DNA of 64,000 nt, taken from assembly GCA_951213105.1 (NCBI GenBank), contig OX578134.1, forward strand, positions 140,504,116 to 140,568,115, in the 5' to 3' direction. The position numbers and the translations under genes were made by a program. Origin of the DNA: Amaurobius ferox. Its lineage: Eukaryota; Arthropoda; Arachnida; Araneae; Amaurobiidae. Each line of letters opens with the position of its first letter. The first letter of the stretch is position 1. This document shows, one piece after another, positions 13,055 through 26,500 of this stretch. The notes below the pieces were generated by a model that worked only from the letters and a program-made list of their open reading frames with translations, did no database searches and was not told where the DNA came from.

Positions 13055-13140
13055 TTTTGATAATCCACCATTGTGTGTTGGCCGGTGATATCTGAAAATA
13101 AATTGATTAACACAATCATTTTCACTTAGCACAATGAAAA
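13055..13140 (-). repeat. Dispersed repeat R3, copy b
   Basis: In minus orientation this reads TTTTCAGATATCACCGGCCA then ACACACAATGGTGGATTATC, close to the plus-strand copy at 4285-4345. A third, more diverged copy lies about 500 bp downstream in the same orientation. Confidence 0.6.
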
Positions 13141-13404
13141 GACCTATTTCGTTAAATTTGAATTTTATTATAATGAATTTCATCATTAACTATCGTACAA
13201 AATATCAGTTACTAATAATTATTTTTTTGAAAAGTTTTTGTTACTAACTTAGAGTCAGATTTATGCTACTTCCTCTGATAGGATAAAAAATATGGTTTAT
13301 GTGGCGCACAAAATATAGATAATAAATTAATATTCATTTATTAAATTTATATGCAATTGCAGAAGTTATAACCCACCATAGTTAATTTTTGGGTTTCTTA
13401 TATA

Positions 13405-13525
13405 TTTAAAATGATAATTACATGTGAAATGATAATTACATGTGGAATTTAATGATAATTAATGATAATTGCATGTGGTAATCATGATAATTACAAGTTT
13501 ATTACATTAATGATAATTGTATGTT
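13405..13525 (+). repeat. Minisatellite of ATGATAATTACATGTG
   Basis: ATGATAATTACATGTG-like units recur about seven times with small insertions between the two R3 copies. Units share ATGATAATT followed by a variable tail. Confidence 0.65.
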
Positions 13526-13554
13526 TATACAGTTAAGTGATTAGTTACATGTGG

Positions 13555-13645
13555 CCACAATAATCCACCATATTAATTTACTATGCTGACCGGTGTATCT
13601 TCTGAAAAGCAATTTGATTAGTAACATAAATTTTACTTACTTATC
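13555..13645 (-). repeat. Dispersed repeat R3, copy c
   Basis: In minus orientation it carries TTTTCAGAAGATACACCGGT, then a diverged middle, then ATGGTGGATTATTG. This is the same order as copies a and b. It is more diverged and its ends are uncertain. Confidence 0.5.
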
Positions 13646-14016
13646 CAATAAACAAACATTAAATTTCTCAAAAAAACTTTATTAATTATTATTAATTTTA
13701 TCATTAAATCTTATTTACTAAATTTATCGATTATTAACATAATAGTTACTAGAGGTCTCCGTGTTGTGATGCAGTACGACTACTATTCATTTAGTACATT
13801 GGTTACAGAGCCTTCAAAATCTTTCCTCAAAATATGTATGCAAATGGTTACATGATTAAGCTTTGATGCCTCACGTCGGGCCTGTACTCTTTGTCCAGCC
13901 ATATGCCACAATCACACACACTTGCTAGGATCACACATTTTCGAGCACACATCTACTTATTAAAGCCGAGGTACTTGTAATGTACTTTCATGTCACCAGA
14001 AAAATTAGGAATCGGT

Positions 14017-14125
14017 GTCATTTTGCTTCAACCGTAAAATCAGGAATCTCTGTACGTCATTTCATGACAACAGTAAAATCGGCAATCTTTGTACGTCATG
14101 TCATGTCAACCGTAATTTCGAAATT
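14017..14125 (+). repeat. 39-bp tandem repeat, about 3 units
   Basis: Units start at 14017, 14056 and 14095, each GTCATnTnnTnnCAACnGTAA followed by AATCnGnAATCTnTGTAC. A more degenerate unit seems to precede them at about 13983. It lies inside a 100-codon open frame, but the frame's codons reflect the repeat and give no family match. Confidence 0.75.
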
Positions 14126-14129
14126 ATCT

Positions 14130-15449
14130 TTTTTACAAACTTTTGTTTGAGGAACTCTGTGTTTTCTCCCTTGTGCTCCTTGGCTATGGCGGTTTGTTCT
14201 GCCATTGGCTACAGTTCTGTAGGCGGAGCTTATGTTAAACTCCATTGGATATCTTATTTTGCCTTGGAGTCTTGCGTACGTCTAAAGCGCACGTATTACG
14301 AGATCATAATTTTATAGCTTGGGCAGTAAATTACTGTCCGTCTCATTATAAAAATTGGAGTCTTAAAACTGTTAATAAAACTGGTATCTGGGGCTTAGTG
14401 GCAGCTTGTTGCTTTTTGCATCTGTAGACAAAATTATTCTTTCTATTCGTAAAGCCTGTATTTTAGTGGGTGTATTCGCGTATTGTATCACAGTTACCTT
14501 ATTCTCTGTTATGCACATAAAATACTCTTTGTACTCTCTCATTGCGTAGACTATTTGTACAATTTGAGCACAGCAAACATAAAGTTTAAGTGCATCTTTC
14601 ATACTTAACTCTAACTGACATGCACTAAAACTGAATTTACATTTTAGGCAGGACTTCAGACTACTCAGTTAATTCAAATTGCACTGAAACTGAACAGAAA
14701 TTGAACTCAACTGCATTGAATTTAAACTCTCAATTGAACTGACTCTCTTTCACCTGTTATGAACTTTCATATTTATATGACTATGTGTCAAGCCTTCAGT
14801 TATTATTGGTAAATTTGGTCTGTACACTCGCCCGGTCTCAGGGGTGTATGGAAATGATCTCGTTGATTAACACAGTTAGAAAATGTTACACATTAATAAA
14901 ATACTGATGTACCAAACGTCTTAATATTCAATTAACTTAGTTAAGTTAACTGAATTACTTAAGTTATTAAAGTTTAAATGTAAACAAATATGGCGTCTTT
15001 CCGTCACCTATTGTGTGGAGCAGAGTGTCTGAAATGACGAGGCAAAATGTGTGCTCTGATGACGGCTGATGAGTCGAAACCGATTACTCTCGATTTTCGA
15101 GGTTGTGGGCGGTGACTCCACGATCAGAGATTTCAGGCGAGACTTCGTCTGTGCCACCGCTAGATTTCTTTGATTCGAGGGTGCATTCGAACTCGCCGCT
15201 GAAGCGAATTTTTCCTTTGAGTACAAAATAACTAAAATTCACTAAAGAAAACACTAAGGATTTGAAAACGTTTATACAGTAGTATGAGTCAGATAATGCC
15301 ACTAGAAGTAAAATAAATTATCTATACCATAAAAATTTCCACCATGATATTGAACAGATTTTTACTTGTTAAGGTAATTAGACAAAAATATACTTTTTAT
15401 AAGAAGGAAAATTCAGGCAATTTTAAAGTGTTACAGATTTCTCTCTATA
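14130..15449. other. Non-coding DNA; one hammerhead-like motif
   Basis: No protein gene was recognised. The stretch about 15000-15230 is GC-richer than its surroundings. It contains CTGATGA at 15056-15062 and again CTGATGAGTCGAAAC at 15066-15080, which recalls the conserved core of hammerhead ribozymes but without a clear helix II. 14640-14790 is rich in CAATTGAACT/ACTGAAACT words. Confidence 0.35.
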
Positions 15450-16165
15450 TTAAAAAAAGTAGCTGCCGCTGCTTTTCAAATTTTTTGTTTGTCGAGGATT
15501 TTTGTTTCGCACAATAAAAACTATTGCATATAAATATATGAAATTTAGTACACTTGTAGAAAAATATTTGAGGAATACGCTGAAATAAACTGTTTTTTGA
15601 TATATGTTGTAGTTTAAGAAATATTTAATTTTTAAGGACAAAATATTTGAGCTGCGAGCTCGCGTCCTGGATAGATAACAATAGCAAAACGACGAATTTT
15701 TGCAGGCAGGTTTCTACATGGGTGAATTTTTGCAGGACGGAACCCCCTTTTTTTTAATTTCGATGTAGTTTTTGAGATGTTTTACTTTTTATGCATTTCT
15801 GAAGTGAACTTTTTTTTTTCGTATCGGCACGTATAGCGATTTTTCTGTCTTCTACCGTAAAAACTATAGCATACAAAAATATGAAATTTGGTACATTTAT
15901 AGAGAAATATGGGGGTAATCCGGTTAAATAAACCGTTTATAGATTTAAAATTTAGTTTGGCATGAATCCAGCTGTTGGATTCAATGGGATAAGAAAAATC
16001 CTTGATTTTTCCTCCTGCGGAAAATAGGCAGGGATAGAAAATATAATTTTAGTAGTAGAATTTTTAGGAAAGATTGATATGAAGCGAGTGCAGCATGTAG
16101 GAGGCGAAGCCTCAAGAAGGGGATTATGCGAGCGAAGCGATCAGGGAGCAGATCCCCCTAGTATT
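15450..16165 (+). repeat. Dispersed repeat R4, two partial internal copies
   Basis: The segment around 15500-15660 (ACTATTGCATATAAATATAT, GAAATTTAGTACA, GCTGCGAGCTCGCG) partly repeats at 15838-15960 (ACTATAGCATACAAAAATAT, GAAATTTGGTACA, AAATAAACCGTTTA). It also matches 62290-62470. Near 16080-16165 are GAGGCGAAGCCTC and GCGAGCGAAGCGATCAGGGA, a GCGAAGCG-rich pattern seen in many repeat families. The class is unknown and no protein is encoded. Confidence 0.6.
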
Positions 16166-17199
16166 CAGAATTACTTCCAGCTGCACAGATATTTTTAAAG
16201 CATTTATTGTTTAATTCAAAGAATAAAATGCGGGCTCAACATCACATGTTTACAAAAGATATTGTTTGAAATAATTCCTATATATTACATGTTTTAAACA
16301 CAACATTAAACCGAATTTAAAACAACTATTGAGTTCTTGAAATTAAACAATATATATTTATTTTAGAAATTCATTTTGTTTCGAGAAACATTAAAAAGCT
16401 TAACTCATTTTTTACTTCCTTACAGAGTATAATGTAACTGCATCCCAATCGCACAGACATTAATTCAGAAACGTTTGATTCGAGTGAAGGGATGCTTAGA
16501 TGTACTTTTCTGTAAAAAACTCGATTCAAATTTCCGTTACACAATATCTTCCTATACATTCTACTATGTATATACTGAAAGTAATAAATGCAACTATTAT
16601 GAATGAATAAGGAGGGAACGCATTTGTTACTGCTATGCGGTCAAATATCGATTAACACAAATTTTTTCAACCTCAATTATTTCCACATATTAGTATGGAA
16701 ATTGAATACTTTCTCATACTATTGAATATAGTATAGAGAAACTTTTCAACGAAAATTTTCAATTTCGAAGCTTTGATTCCAATATTTTGATGCTAATACG
16801 TATATTTCTTGCAAAATTTACAAAAAAAAATATCACAAGCTACTTAATGGATTCTAGTATGAGAAAGTAGAGTTGAATAGTACCCCAGTAAATTTTCTTA
16901 TTACGTTTTTAATAGCAAAATATAATTTTTCTATATTTTAATATGTTTAATGAAGTAAATTAATATCGTAAACTTCATTAAAAAAAATATCGAATTATGC
17001 ACTGCATTTTTAACGATGGATATTTTATAAGAATATATTTGTTAGATGCTCGAAAATATTTATGTTGAACTCTTTTAATATAGTTTCTAAAAAACATTCA
17101 CGAATTTTGGCTTAAGGCGGCAAGTGCCAGAATGTTTATCTTTTTTTCACATTCCCCAATAAATATTTAAATATCTTTAATATAACACTTTTTCTAATC
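16166..17199. other. AT-rich non-coding DNA, nothing recognised
   Basis: No repeat copy, RNA gene or open frame with a family motif was found. Confidence 0.45.
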
Positions 17200-18185
17200 G
17201 CTTGTCAAAGTCAAGATCTTTAATTACTTTTTCAGAGGAAGTGAAATGAAGATACTGCTTGACATATTTTAAAGTTAGTTATGTAATATTTTGCGATAAA
17301 TTGGTTAACACCGTTCTAGTGGACCTAGTTTGCTTCATTCAAGAGAGAAGATAATTCTGGTAATAGTGTTGTATCTTGATGCCTTACAATTCGCTAATAG
17401 TTAGTTACCTACTATAAGAATAATTTATTTCTCCGTCCGTGAGGCTTGACGTAATTTTGGCAACTAGATTCGCGAAATATCGGCAACATGTTGACTTTTC
17501 TTTTTAACTACCAAATTGATGAAAATATCGCCAAATTGATAAAAATAACGCCAAAAAAAGAAATTACGACTAATTGGTCACAATTTAATATCTTGGAAAA
17601 AATATAAGAATCTACTATAAGAATAACGTATTTCTCCATCGGCAACGCTTAGCAAAATTTATGCGACACACTGCAAAATATCACCAACTCGATGATTTCT
17701 TTACTGTTGCAAAATTGACTAATATGTCACAGAATTGATAAAATTGTTGCCAATTTGATAAAAATGGCTCTGAATCAATTAAAGTGATGACTAATTGATG
17801 AAATTTAATATCTTGGAAATAATATAAAGATAAAAATAACCCATTTATCTCCCTGTCCGTCAGTAAAGCTTGGCAAAAAATTTTGAGAAGAATTTAGGGG
17901 ACGTAGCAAAATTGATGAACATGTCGCCAAATGAAAAATAATAATAACGCTAATGGGAGGTAATGCTTTGCAAATTTATCGTCTTACAATGAGCATACCA
18001 TCTAGACATGCTCTTATTTCCTTTTCTCTGTAACACGTAGCAATATAGTTGATGAACTTTGAGAACAACTAGCGAAATATCGCCAACTTGGCAATGTTTC
18101 GCTCTAGGACGACGAAAATTTCGTCAAAATAGCAAAAATTACGCAAAATTAACGAAAATTACGCTAAATTAATGAGTAAATTATT
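17200..18185 (-). repeat. R1-related block with nested tandem repeats
   Basis: Landmarks of R1 appear in the orientation of copy a: TACTATAAGAATAAnTTATT, TTTCTCCGTCCGT, GACTAATTG, and TTTAATATCTTGGAAA. Here the middle part is repeated about three to four times with a period a little over 200 bp (near 17410, 17615, 17830 and, more decayed, 18050). Inside each unit is a shorter repeat of about 20 bp, GCCAAATTGATnAAAATnnC. This tandem structure is absent or reduced in copies 1-594 and 55165-56016. Confidence 0.65.
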
Positions 18186-18604
18186 AAAATATTGTATATA
18201 TGGGCTATATTACTTATAGAGACTGCAGAAATATTGATAATTGTCAATTTGTAGCTGCGTGAATAATAAGCCATTTGGCTATTTTGAACTATCTTTACAT
18301 GCTGTCATCCGTAAAAGTGCCAAATATAAAATTAATAATGACATAATGTAATGTCTGAATTTGGCACACATCATCTCTCATCAAACGATGGTTGATCATA
18401 TATGGTAACAACAATAATTACGTTGATTGCGGATGTTTCTCGTTGAATAGAATAATATATCTTTCTTTGTTCAGATGCATAACTAGTTCATCTAATGTTG
18501 AAATGCAATAAAATAATTAGATAGTACGGTAATAAAAAAAACTGAATTATTTTGTTCGGATATCATGATATACAGATATTGTTCTAAGAAAATAAAACTG
18601 TTTT

Positions 18605-19165
18605 TACTTTCCTTTTTTTTTAATACTTTACAACAAAGTTGAAAAGTGTTTATGACTTTGTTCATTCTGTCTGTTTGTCTGTATGTCTGTTAGCACGATA
18701 CCTGCCGTAAAAATGGCTTAATCAAAATGAAATTTTAGTATGTTGTTCAGACGGTCTGTAAGACCTATGGGAATATAAATGAATAATATCACCCAATTAG
18801 TTTTGGATTGAACCCGGGTTGAAAGAATGAAATACATTGAACCCTATCGGACTTAATTTTTCAAACATTTTTTAAGCGGATTTAAAATTCACAAATTGCT
18901 TCGAAAATTTTACGTAATATTCAAATTATTCCATGAAATATATAGAAAAAAATCAGCAAAATATATTTAGAAGTTTTTAAAATAAAAATTAAAATATTAA
19001 TTACACCTCTTATATGAAGCGATCACGTGACCATGATATGAAAAGATCACGTGACTCACTTCAAAATGATATATGGCATCCATCTTGTCTCAAAATCGTG
19101 ATTTTTAAAGTTCTTTTTAATTCATATTGAGTGTTGTATCCTTCCTAAAACCTCTTTATTTTTGC
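18605..19165 (+). repeat. Dispersed repeat R2, uninterrupted copy
   Basis: The order is ACAAAGTTGAAAAGTGTTTA, a (CTGT)n-like stretch, AGCACGATACCTGCCGTAAA, CCAATTAGTTTTGGATTGAA, CCCGGGTTGAAAGAATGAAA and CATTGAACCCTAT. An AT-rich part follows, ending ATCCTTCCTAAAACC. The same order is found on the minus strand at 46035-46370 plus 48105-48302, where the GTTGAAAG point is split by an insertion. This copy therefore serves as the empty site. It contains a local duplication, GATCACGTGAC, near 19021 and 19045. No protein is encoded. Confidence 0.8.
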
Positions 19166-19449
19166 TTAAATTCTGTACATCTACATACTGAAACAACGCA
19201 ATGACAATATATTTGAGCTTAAATGAACATCCAAATTTGATTATTTCTAAAACGAAGCCTATTTCTCACTTATGTAAAATGTAAACAGCAAAATATGTAG
19301 GATGAGTTGTTTAAGAATTGCTGCATTTTTTTAACGCAAAAGTATTTAGATTATGGAGTCTGCATAGCTGATATAAATGAAATATTCATTGATTTTACAC
19401 AGAGAAGGACGATTTTTTTCGATGAAGTTTTAAGCATAGAGTTTAATTG

Positions 19450-19850
19450 CTTGTAGCTCCATGGTCTTTAGTTTTTAAATAAAATAAATTATTTTAGTAC
19501 TGTGATGAATGAAATTATTGGGAAAATGTTATGAATGAAATGCTGTTTTTATAGAGAGAGCCAGGCGTGTTATTTTTTCTATGACGTCATTTGAATGAAT
19601 GTCAGTTGTTTTCAAAAATAATAAATTATCGTAGTATTATGATAATTTTAAAAATATTACCGAGGAATGTATTGCATTTTAGAGATGTTTAAACCAGACA
19701 ATTTATATTTTAATGCCGTTATTTGAATGAAGTTCATTATTTTCGATGAAGGTTTAAGTTTTCAAATATAAATTAATGTAGCATTATGATAGGTTTTGAA
19801 ATATTACCGATGAATGTATTGCATTTTTGAGATGTTTAAATAAAATTACA
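19450..19850 (+). repeat. Diverged tandem repeat, about 140-bp period, 3 units
   Basis: Segments near 19474, 19610 and 19751 share TTTTnAAATAnAAATTAnnnT, TAGTATTATGAT, ATTACCGAnGAATGTATTGC and ATTTTnGAGATGTTTAAA. The last two units are clearly alike; the first is much decayed. Confidence 0.55.
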
Positions 19851-20224
19851 TTGACGTTGGTAAGTGTTTCATAATCAATGCTTTAAGCATGATTGATCTT
19901 TCTTGTTTTAAACATTTTGTTTATTTTCGTAGGGAATGTAAATTTTTCACTTTTACATTTGTATTGATGTCAGAAATTAGATATAGGTTATATGTTACGA
20001 AGGTTAAAAATATCTCATACTTAATCGTTAGGCACAGTTATCATCAGATTGAGAGTTAGATCCACTGAACTCAGATAGACAGCTAACAAGGCGCTACTTC
20101 ACTTTCTTCATTTGCATTGAAATCTATACACCTTCAGATTACAGATCGGATGGAAAATTCTAATATGTAAATGCCATTTTTTACTCTTATGCTTCTTAAT
20201 ACATGGCAGTTAAAATTAGCTAAA

Positions 20225-20545
20225 AATTAAAATAATCGGTCTGGAACAGCTGAGTAGTTACGACGTGAGGATCGGAAGTGGTAGTCATGTGTTCGTTGAC
20301 CACGGCATTCAGAGATATCCTCATGTCTACGCAGAGTATGGGCACGATAAATATGTACGCCCAAGTTCATCTGAGAGGGGATCGGAGAGGGGATATATAC
20401 GTCCAAGTCCATCTGGTGAAGTATGGTACAAGCTTTATGGTTGTCACGCCATTCAGTTCCAGTTTAAATTGAGTGCCAATCCCTTGCCCACCGAAACTGA
20501 TACCTTACACCTTCGTATGGATCGGACGGTTTGAGTAGAGAGAAA
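20225..20545 (+). repeat. Possible tRNA-headed SINE or decayed exon, unresolved
   Basis: This is a GC-richer island in AT-rich DNA. Its start, AGCTGAGTAGTTACGACGTG, resembles a tRNA A box. GTGTTCGTTGACC about 40 bases on resembles a weak B box, so a SINE is one reading. It also holds an 89-codon plus-strand frame (20265-20534) with an internal YVRPSSSE/YIRPSPSGE echo, from the near-repeated DNA CGCCCAAGTTCATCTG / CGTCCAAGTCCATCTG. I recognise no protein family. Confidence 0.3.
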
Positions 20546-23500
20546 GTAACTGAAGACCATAAATTTTTTCGTTAGACAGCAATTATTAGTCCTTCAATGC
20601 ATCTAACTTGTACTGCCAAAAGCATCAGCATCATTGTAAAAAAAAAATATTTTCTTCCAGTGGGAATGAGAATAACCGATTTTTGCAAGCACAGGAAACA
20701 CTCTGTATATTGAGCTACTACATAGATAGGCTTTATGTACTTATTTTTGTGCTTAATGAATCTAATATTTATATTCTCATTGATATCTTACCTGGCTCGG
20801 ATGATCTAATTCACCCCAGAAACTGAACTCTGACTTCAAATAATATTTTAGAATGTGTGTAAACTACATTTTTTGTTAAAATGTTAGCTAAAAAAAATAT
20901 TCCTATTTTCAGTTATGTTCTAACATTATCTACAAAGTGAGGTTCAAAATCTAAGTGCGTAAAATGTTTTATGTATCAGAGCAGGGATATTTTAAACCAA
21001 ATACAAAACAATTTTTTAAAATTTGCTTGTATAAAATGAAACTCACTAAATTAATACCTGACTTCATTCTCCGGATCGTTGGTTGCTATTCACTGGGTGT
21101 TGCAACTGACGTTACAACCTGTATCATGTGGAAAACAGTTCTGTATTTATCAAAGCGTTATTTATTGCGTTCTCGAGAATTCGCTATATGTCTCGGTGTA
21201 ATTTTAATCAGGGTTTTACATCTTGAATTCTGGGCAACGCCGGTACATTTTTTATTCATCAACAAATAAAAAGCAATTCATTTTCTGCTAATACTTATGA
21301 AGTACTAGGTCGAATCACTCAGTGTAGTTTGCTTCCAAAATGGGTACCTGTCATGTAAATTATACAGATACAACGTCACCGATCAATTTCTAAATCGCCA
21401 ATTTTGAATACATATATTTCCTGCACTACGTTTTCTGCACTTGCAAATGCATTAATTGTACAACATGGACGTGAAACATCCTATGTAACATATTTCGATA
21501 AGCATTAAATAAGCCCGCTGGACACATTGAATGATAGGAAATATTGAACATGCTTTAAGAAGACTATATTCATAATAAAATACTTGAAATTTGTGCAGAA
21601 ACCAGTTTCTTTGCAAAGGGAAGTAAAGAAATAACACGTTTAAAAATGGAAATCATGTCTAAACTTAAAGCAATTAGCTTTTGGTTATAAATCCCACTAT
21701 TCGTATGCAAACACCTCCAGATACAGACATATCTTTGCAATAAAATGTCATATATGTCTGCTCAATAAGTTGGTAAATTTCGATAAATGCTTAGAATTGT
21801 TAGTTCAATAAATGTGAATCTTAAATAAGAAAATGTTGGCCGAATATTGATTTTAAACGTAAAATTTTTACGGTAACGGGAATTAAAAAAAATATATTTC
21901 AGAAAAATTATATCTAGAGAATTCCAATACATCTGTACTGAAATTTGGGACTGTTTGAAGCTTTGATTGCCCGCTGTAGGTGTCACAAAAACACAGAAAT
22001 GTTTATATTAGGTGATATATATAACGCCATTCCCTATTAGATTTGCAGAGTTTATTAATTTGATGAAAGTTGTACTTTTTCATATGGATAACTATAAAAT
22101 TTCTTTGAAAGCGAGTTTATTGAAAGAGATTTCTAAAATTAACTGGAGAGAGACGACTAAATTCGACAATATTTCTATAATTACCATACTTGACAAGTTA
22201 CTCCCCCCCCGGAGGGACACTTTGCCCCCCAAAGGAGGACAAATGACGTCACTAACAATAAAATTGCATCGCCGCTATATCACAACAATGATTGAAACTA
22301 GTAAGTCTCGCGATTATTGAACTATAAATAAACCCTTTTATGCATGAATATGTCAAATTTTGTCTTATGCTGCCATATTAAAAATATATATAATCTCAAA
22401 TAAATTCGGAAGCTTTTACTTGAATTTAAAAAAAATTCCATTTTTTTCTAGACCTTCTGTTAACAAAGCCGGATATAATGTTTCATGAATATATACCAAT
22501 ATTTGTGGCTGTTGTCTTATATATATAAAAAAATGATCACAGACATTAGACAGACATCACTCCAAAAATAATCCAAACGAGTTGAGATGGTCTTAAAACA
22601 TATATTGGCACCAAAATCTCGAAATTGAAAATTTTCGTGAAATCAATACTTTTTCAATACTACATATGAAAAAGCAATAAATTTCACTGTACATAATATT
22701 AACAACACATATAAATATTAATAAAGCATATATTGTATAAGGATTCCGAAAAAGGCAGCGTCTCAATACTACGTATGAAAAAGTAAAATTAAATATTATA
22801 ATAGGAGAAAAAATAAACATTTTCAGACAAAAAAATGAATTTGAAATATATATATTTTTTTAATCATGATTGCAAAATTAGTTTAGTATGGCTCACGATT
22901 TCTTTCCCACTAATAACACTGTTAATAAGTCTCCTATGTAAGTAGGATGGTGGATTTCGGAATATATTCACGACCTGTTAAATAAAGCTTGATCAGATTC
23001 GAGATCACTAACAATGATGCTAATTGAGAAATTTTTTACGTCTCTCTGCAATAGGCATTAACTTCTTCTGCCGGATGTAAAACAATTTCAAGTAATGATC
23101 CCACGCACTCATGTGATTAGACTGAGCCAGAGCAAAGTGAAAAATAACATTATAGTCCGAAGACCACAGAATTAACTTATTTGCTCTTAGTTTGGTTGGA
23201 ATGTGGCTGTAAAGATTAAGCGTATTTGATACATCAAACTATGTAGATTGGCTACTGATCAAAATGATAAGAAGTGCGAAAAGTTAGTAATCTGCTAGGA
23301 TCCAAATAATTATTTAATATTGAAGTGACATACATGTACTAAAAATATTATATGTACATACAAAATCTTATTAAAGTCAGTTGTTGCCCCAAAGCAAGGG
23401 ATCGTGCATCCATTACTGATATTAACATGCGTGGTCCAGCCTTACGATGACTCTTCAGTTTCTTATGCCCAGTCTCTTCAGAACAGAAAATTAGAAATAA

Positions 23501-26500
23501 ACTTGCTATGTGGCATAATTAAACAAACATCCATTGTGAAAAAATTAGTCAAACCCAGCAACTGGTTTTAGATTTCGAAAGAGATTGCAAAATTTAAAGG
23601 AACATGTGCGATCAATAGGTATGGATTGAAGAATTCAATAGTCAAGTTATTAATTCAATCAACAATTATACTCTTGACAACTTTTGAAATCTAAAGTCGA
23701 AAGGGAGGTTTTATAGATTTTGTCCGTCGCGAATTTGCAATATACTGATTGCTTGTTAGCTGTCGTTGCAGTTAGAATGTATTACATATTGACGGCGTAA
23801 AACAACGCCAAATATGTCCATGGATGTTAAAAACAGCAATATGAGTGCGATTTCATTAAGAAGAGAATGTCTTCAATTTCAAAATTCCTAAATTTATTAG
23901 TACATGAATAGCTCTATACTGCATTATGCAAGTGCAAATTCATATCAAATCTTCGGAATTCTGGTAACAAAAATAATATTGCATCCATTGTGTTTTCTTT
24001 AAGCGTGATTGTACTATTGAACATATTATCTCTAAATAAAGTAAGATACTAACTTCTATAAAATCAAAGCTATCAGATTTGAAGTCACTAAGGGTGAATA
24101 TTATTGTAGAACTTTTATTACTCAATAAAATTAGCGTTCACTTTTATAGATACATAATAACTTCATCTAATTATTATCAAATGAAATTATGTAATTAGTG
24201 TGTACAACACCAAAATCTAAATCTGTATTTTTAAAAAAAATACGTAATGAAAGCATCCGCTAATTTGAAAATAGAAATCATAATTATATACGTTATTTTT
24301 TTTATCTTTATAATTAAATTAAACATATGTTTGACAGCATTGTATTGTAATGTATTGAGTATTGGGTTTTAAATATCTCGAATAAGATTTTATTTGATTT
24401 TATATATTGTTATATAATAATATATTTTTGACCCACTGGTTTCTTAATAAAATACCATTTGCATGACATAAATCTTGACAGCAGAAGTAGGGTGTGGCAG
24501 TAGTGTTACCAAATGGAGTAGTAGAAGTAATGTCCAATATATGAAGTTTCCCAAATCAATAGCGATTTACATGCAGTCGAAATAAATGGAAAATAAATGT
24601 GCGTCAAATAATTTCGTAATTTTTATTTCAGATAAAATTACAAAAATTTGCATTTATCTATTCATATCATTCTAAAGAAATTAGCCTTTTATATTTGAGA
24701 GAAAATGCATATTACGAAATAATTGTGCAATGATAATTAGGTTTTTTGAACAATAAATTCACCAAATTCCACGCCTTATTTTACGAAATTTTCGCCATAT
24801 TGTAGGTTACATAAATCTGCCTATTGTTGCGGAATGTCCCGCAAAAAATCGTCAAGATAATAACATAAACTGCCACAAATGTATCAATTAAATGCATGTT
24901 TTATAAGTAATTTTTGACGACGAAAATAATAAGATAAACCCCATTACTCCAAGAATGACGATTTTTAAAATATTTAAGTTTTTTTTAAATGGGGAACGTT
25001 TTACATTGCAGTGAAAAGACTGTATAATGAAATTTCTTAAAATTTAATAGTTATGTCCTTTGAGATTATTTCTGATACAGATTAGATTTTGTCATGATAC
25101 GTTAAATGAGTTTTTTTTTATTCTTACGTTACCTCCTAAAATGGCTTCTACTATAAATCAATGTTATAAGCTAAGGAAAACGAGCAAAGCATTTAATCAC
25201 AAATAAAATAATAATGTAGAATTCGTGATTACTTACGGTGTTCAATTTTCCTTATCCTTTGCGCAGAGGGTTTTTTACTCACTGGTGTTTCATGTTTACC
25301 AAAGAAATATTTACCTTTCAACAACTTTAAATTGTTCCAATTGATGCCGTCTCCATTTAATTAAAAACTAAAAAATTATAATAAAACAACTGTAAAAAAT
25401 CAAATTAATTTGGTATTTTTTAATCAAGTAACTGATTAATTCAAACCAGTTCAAAATTTGAATTCTATCCAGTTTCTAATTTAAAATCTTTATTTTTTCT
25501 ATCGCATCTCTTCGAAAAGAAATACAAAAGCGAAAGTGAGTTGAAATATTTAAAAAAAACGCTTACTCTTGCAGTGATTTTACTCAGCACATTCCAGAAA
25601 GTAAATAAAAGTGTTGAAAAGGAAGTAATATCGTTCTGAAATGACTTTCAGATGGACTCCATATTTCTTATTATGGCCATGCGTGTTTTTTAGAGAGAGA
25701 AAAAAAAGTTTTCAATTCTAAATAGCTCTAAAGTTTTGAAATTAGAAATGATATTTTTTGTGAAAGTTTTTTAGGATATCTTTTTATAAAATACGCCGAT
25801 CTTTGAGCATTAAAAATAGGGAATATATGTAATTTTCATATGAGTACCAACTAATTCCGTTTATGCAACTATTTTATTCAATTGCATAGCTTAATAATGT
25901 ATAAAGTATTTTACCATAAGCTAATATGTGATGATTCAAGATAAATACGTGATAAGTTTCTTAAGGCAATTTATATGAATTTACATATCAAGTGAAGGGA
26001 AGTTAAAATATTTCTATTTAATATGACTAAAGAAAATTCTTGATTTTTTATTCCTCTTATGCTAAATCTGTATGTCAGACACAAATAACTGCTTATTAAG
26101 ATATATATAATTAATTTTAATAAACCTTGCAGTTTTTACGATAGAAATTAATTTATTATTTTGAAGTTTATGTGAAATACATATAAAAATGTCATAAACA
26201 TCATTATTAGTAACTTTTAATTAACAATTTTTCACTTTTTTATAACTCCTGTCATTCCATTAAATAACTCTTAGCTTCCTTCAAATGCACAGTATATATA
26301 GAATAACATATTGTAATGAATGAAAAATATTTACTTTCTTATTTTATTAATTTCATACGCTTTTAACACCCTGAAACGCAAACAAATGGTTTCTGGAATA
26401 GCGTATTCCATGAAACTTGAAACGTCTACTCCAATTAAAAAGTGTCAGATGGAAATTGATGTTCAGATTTTTTGATCAAAATACATTTCGCTTCTAATAT

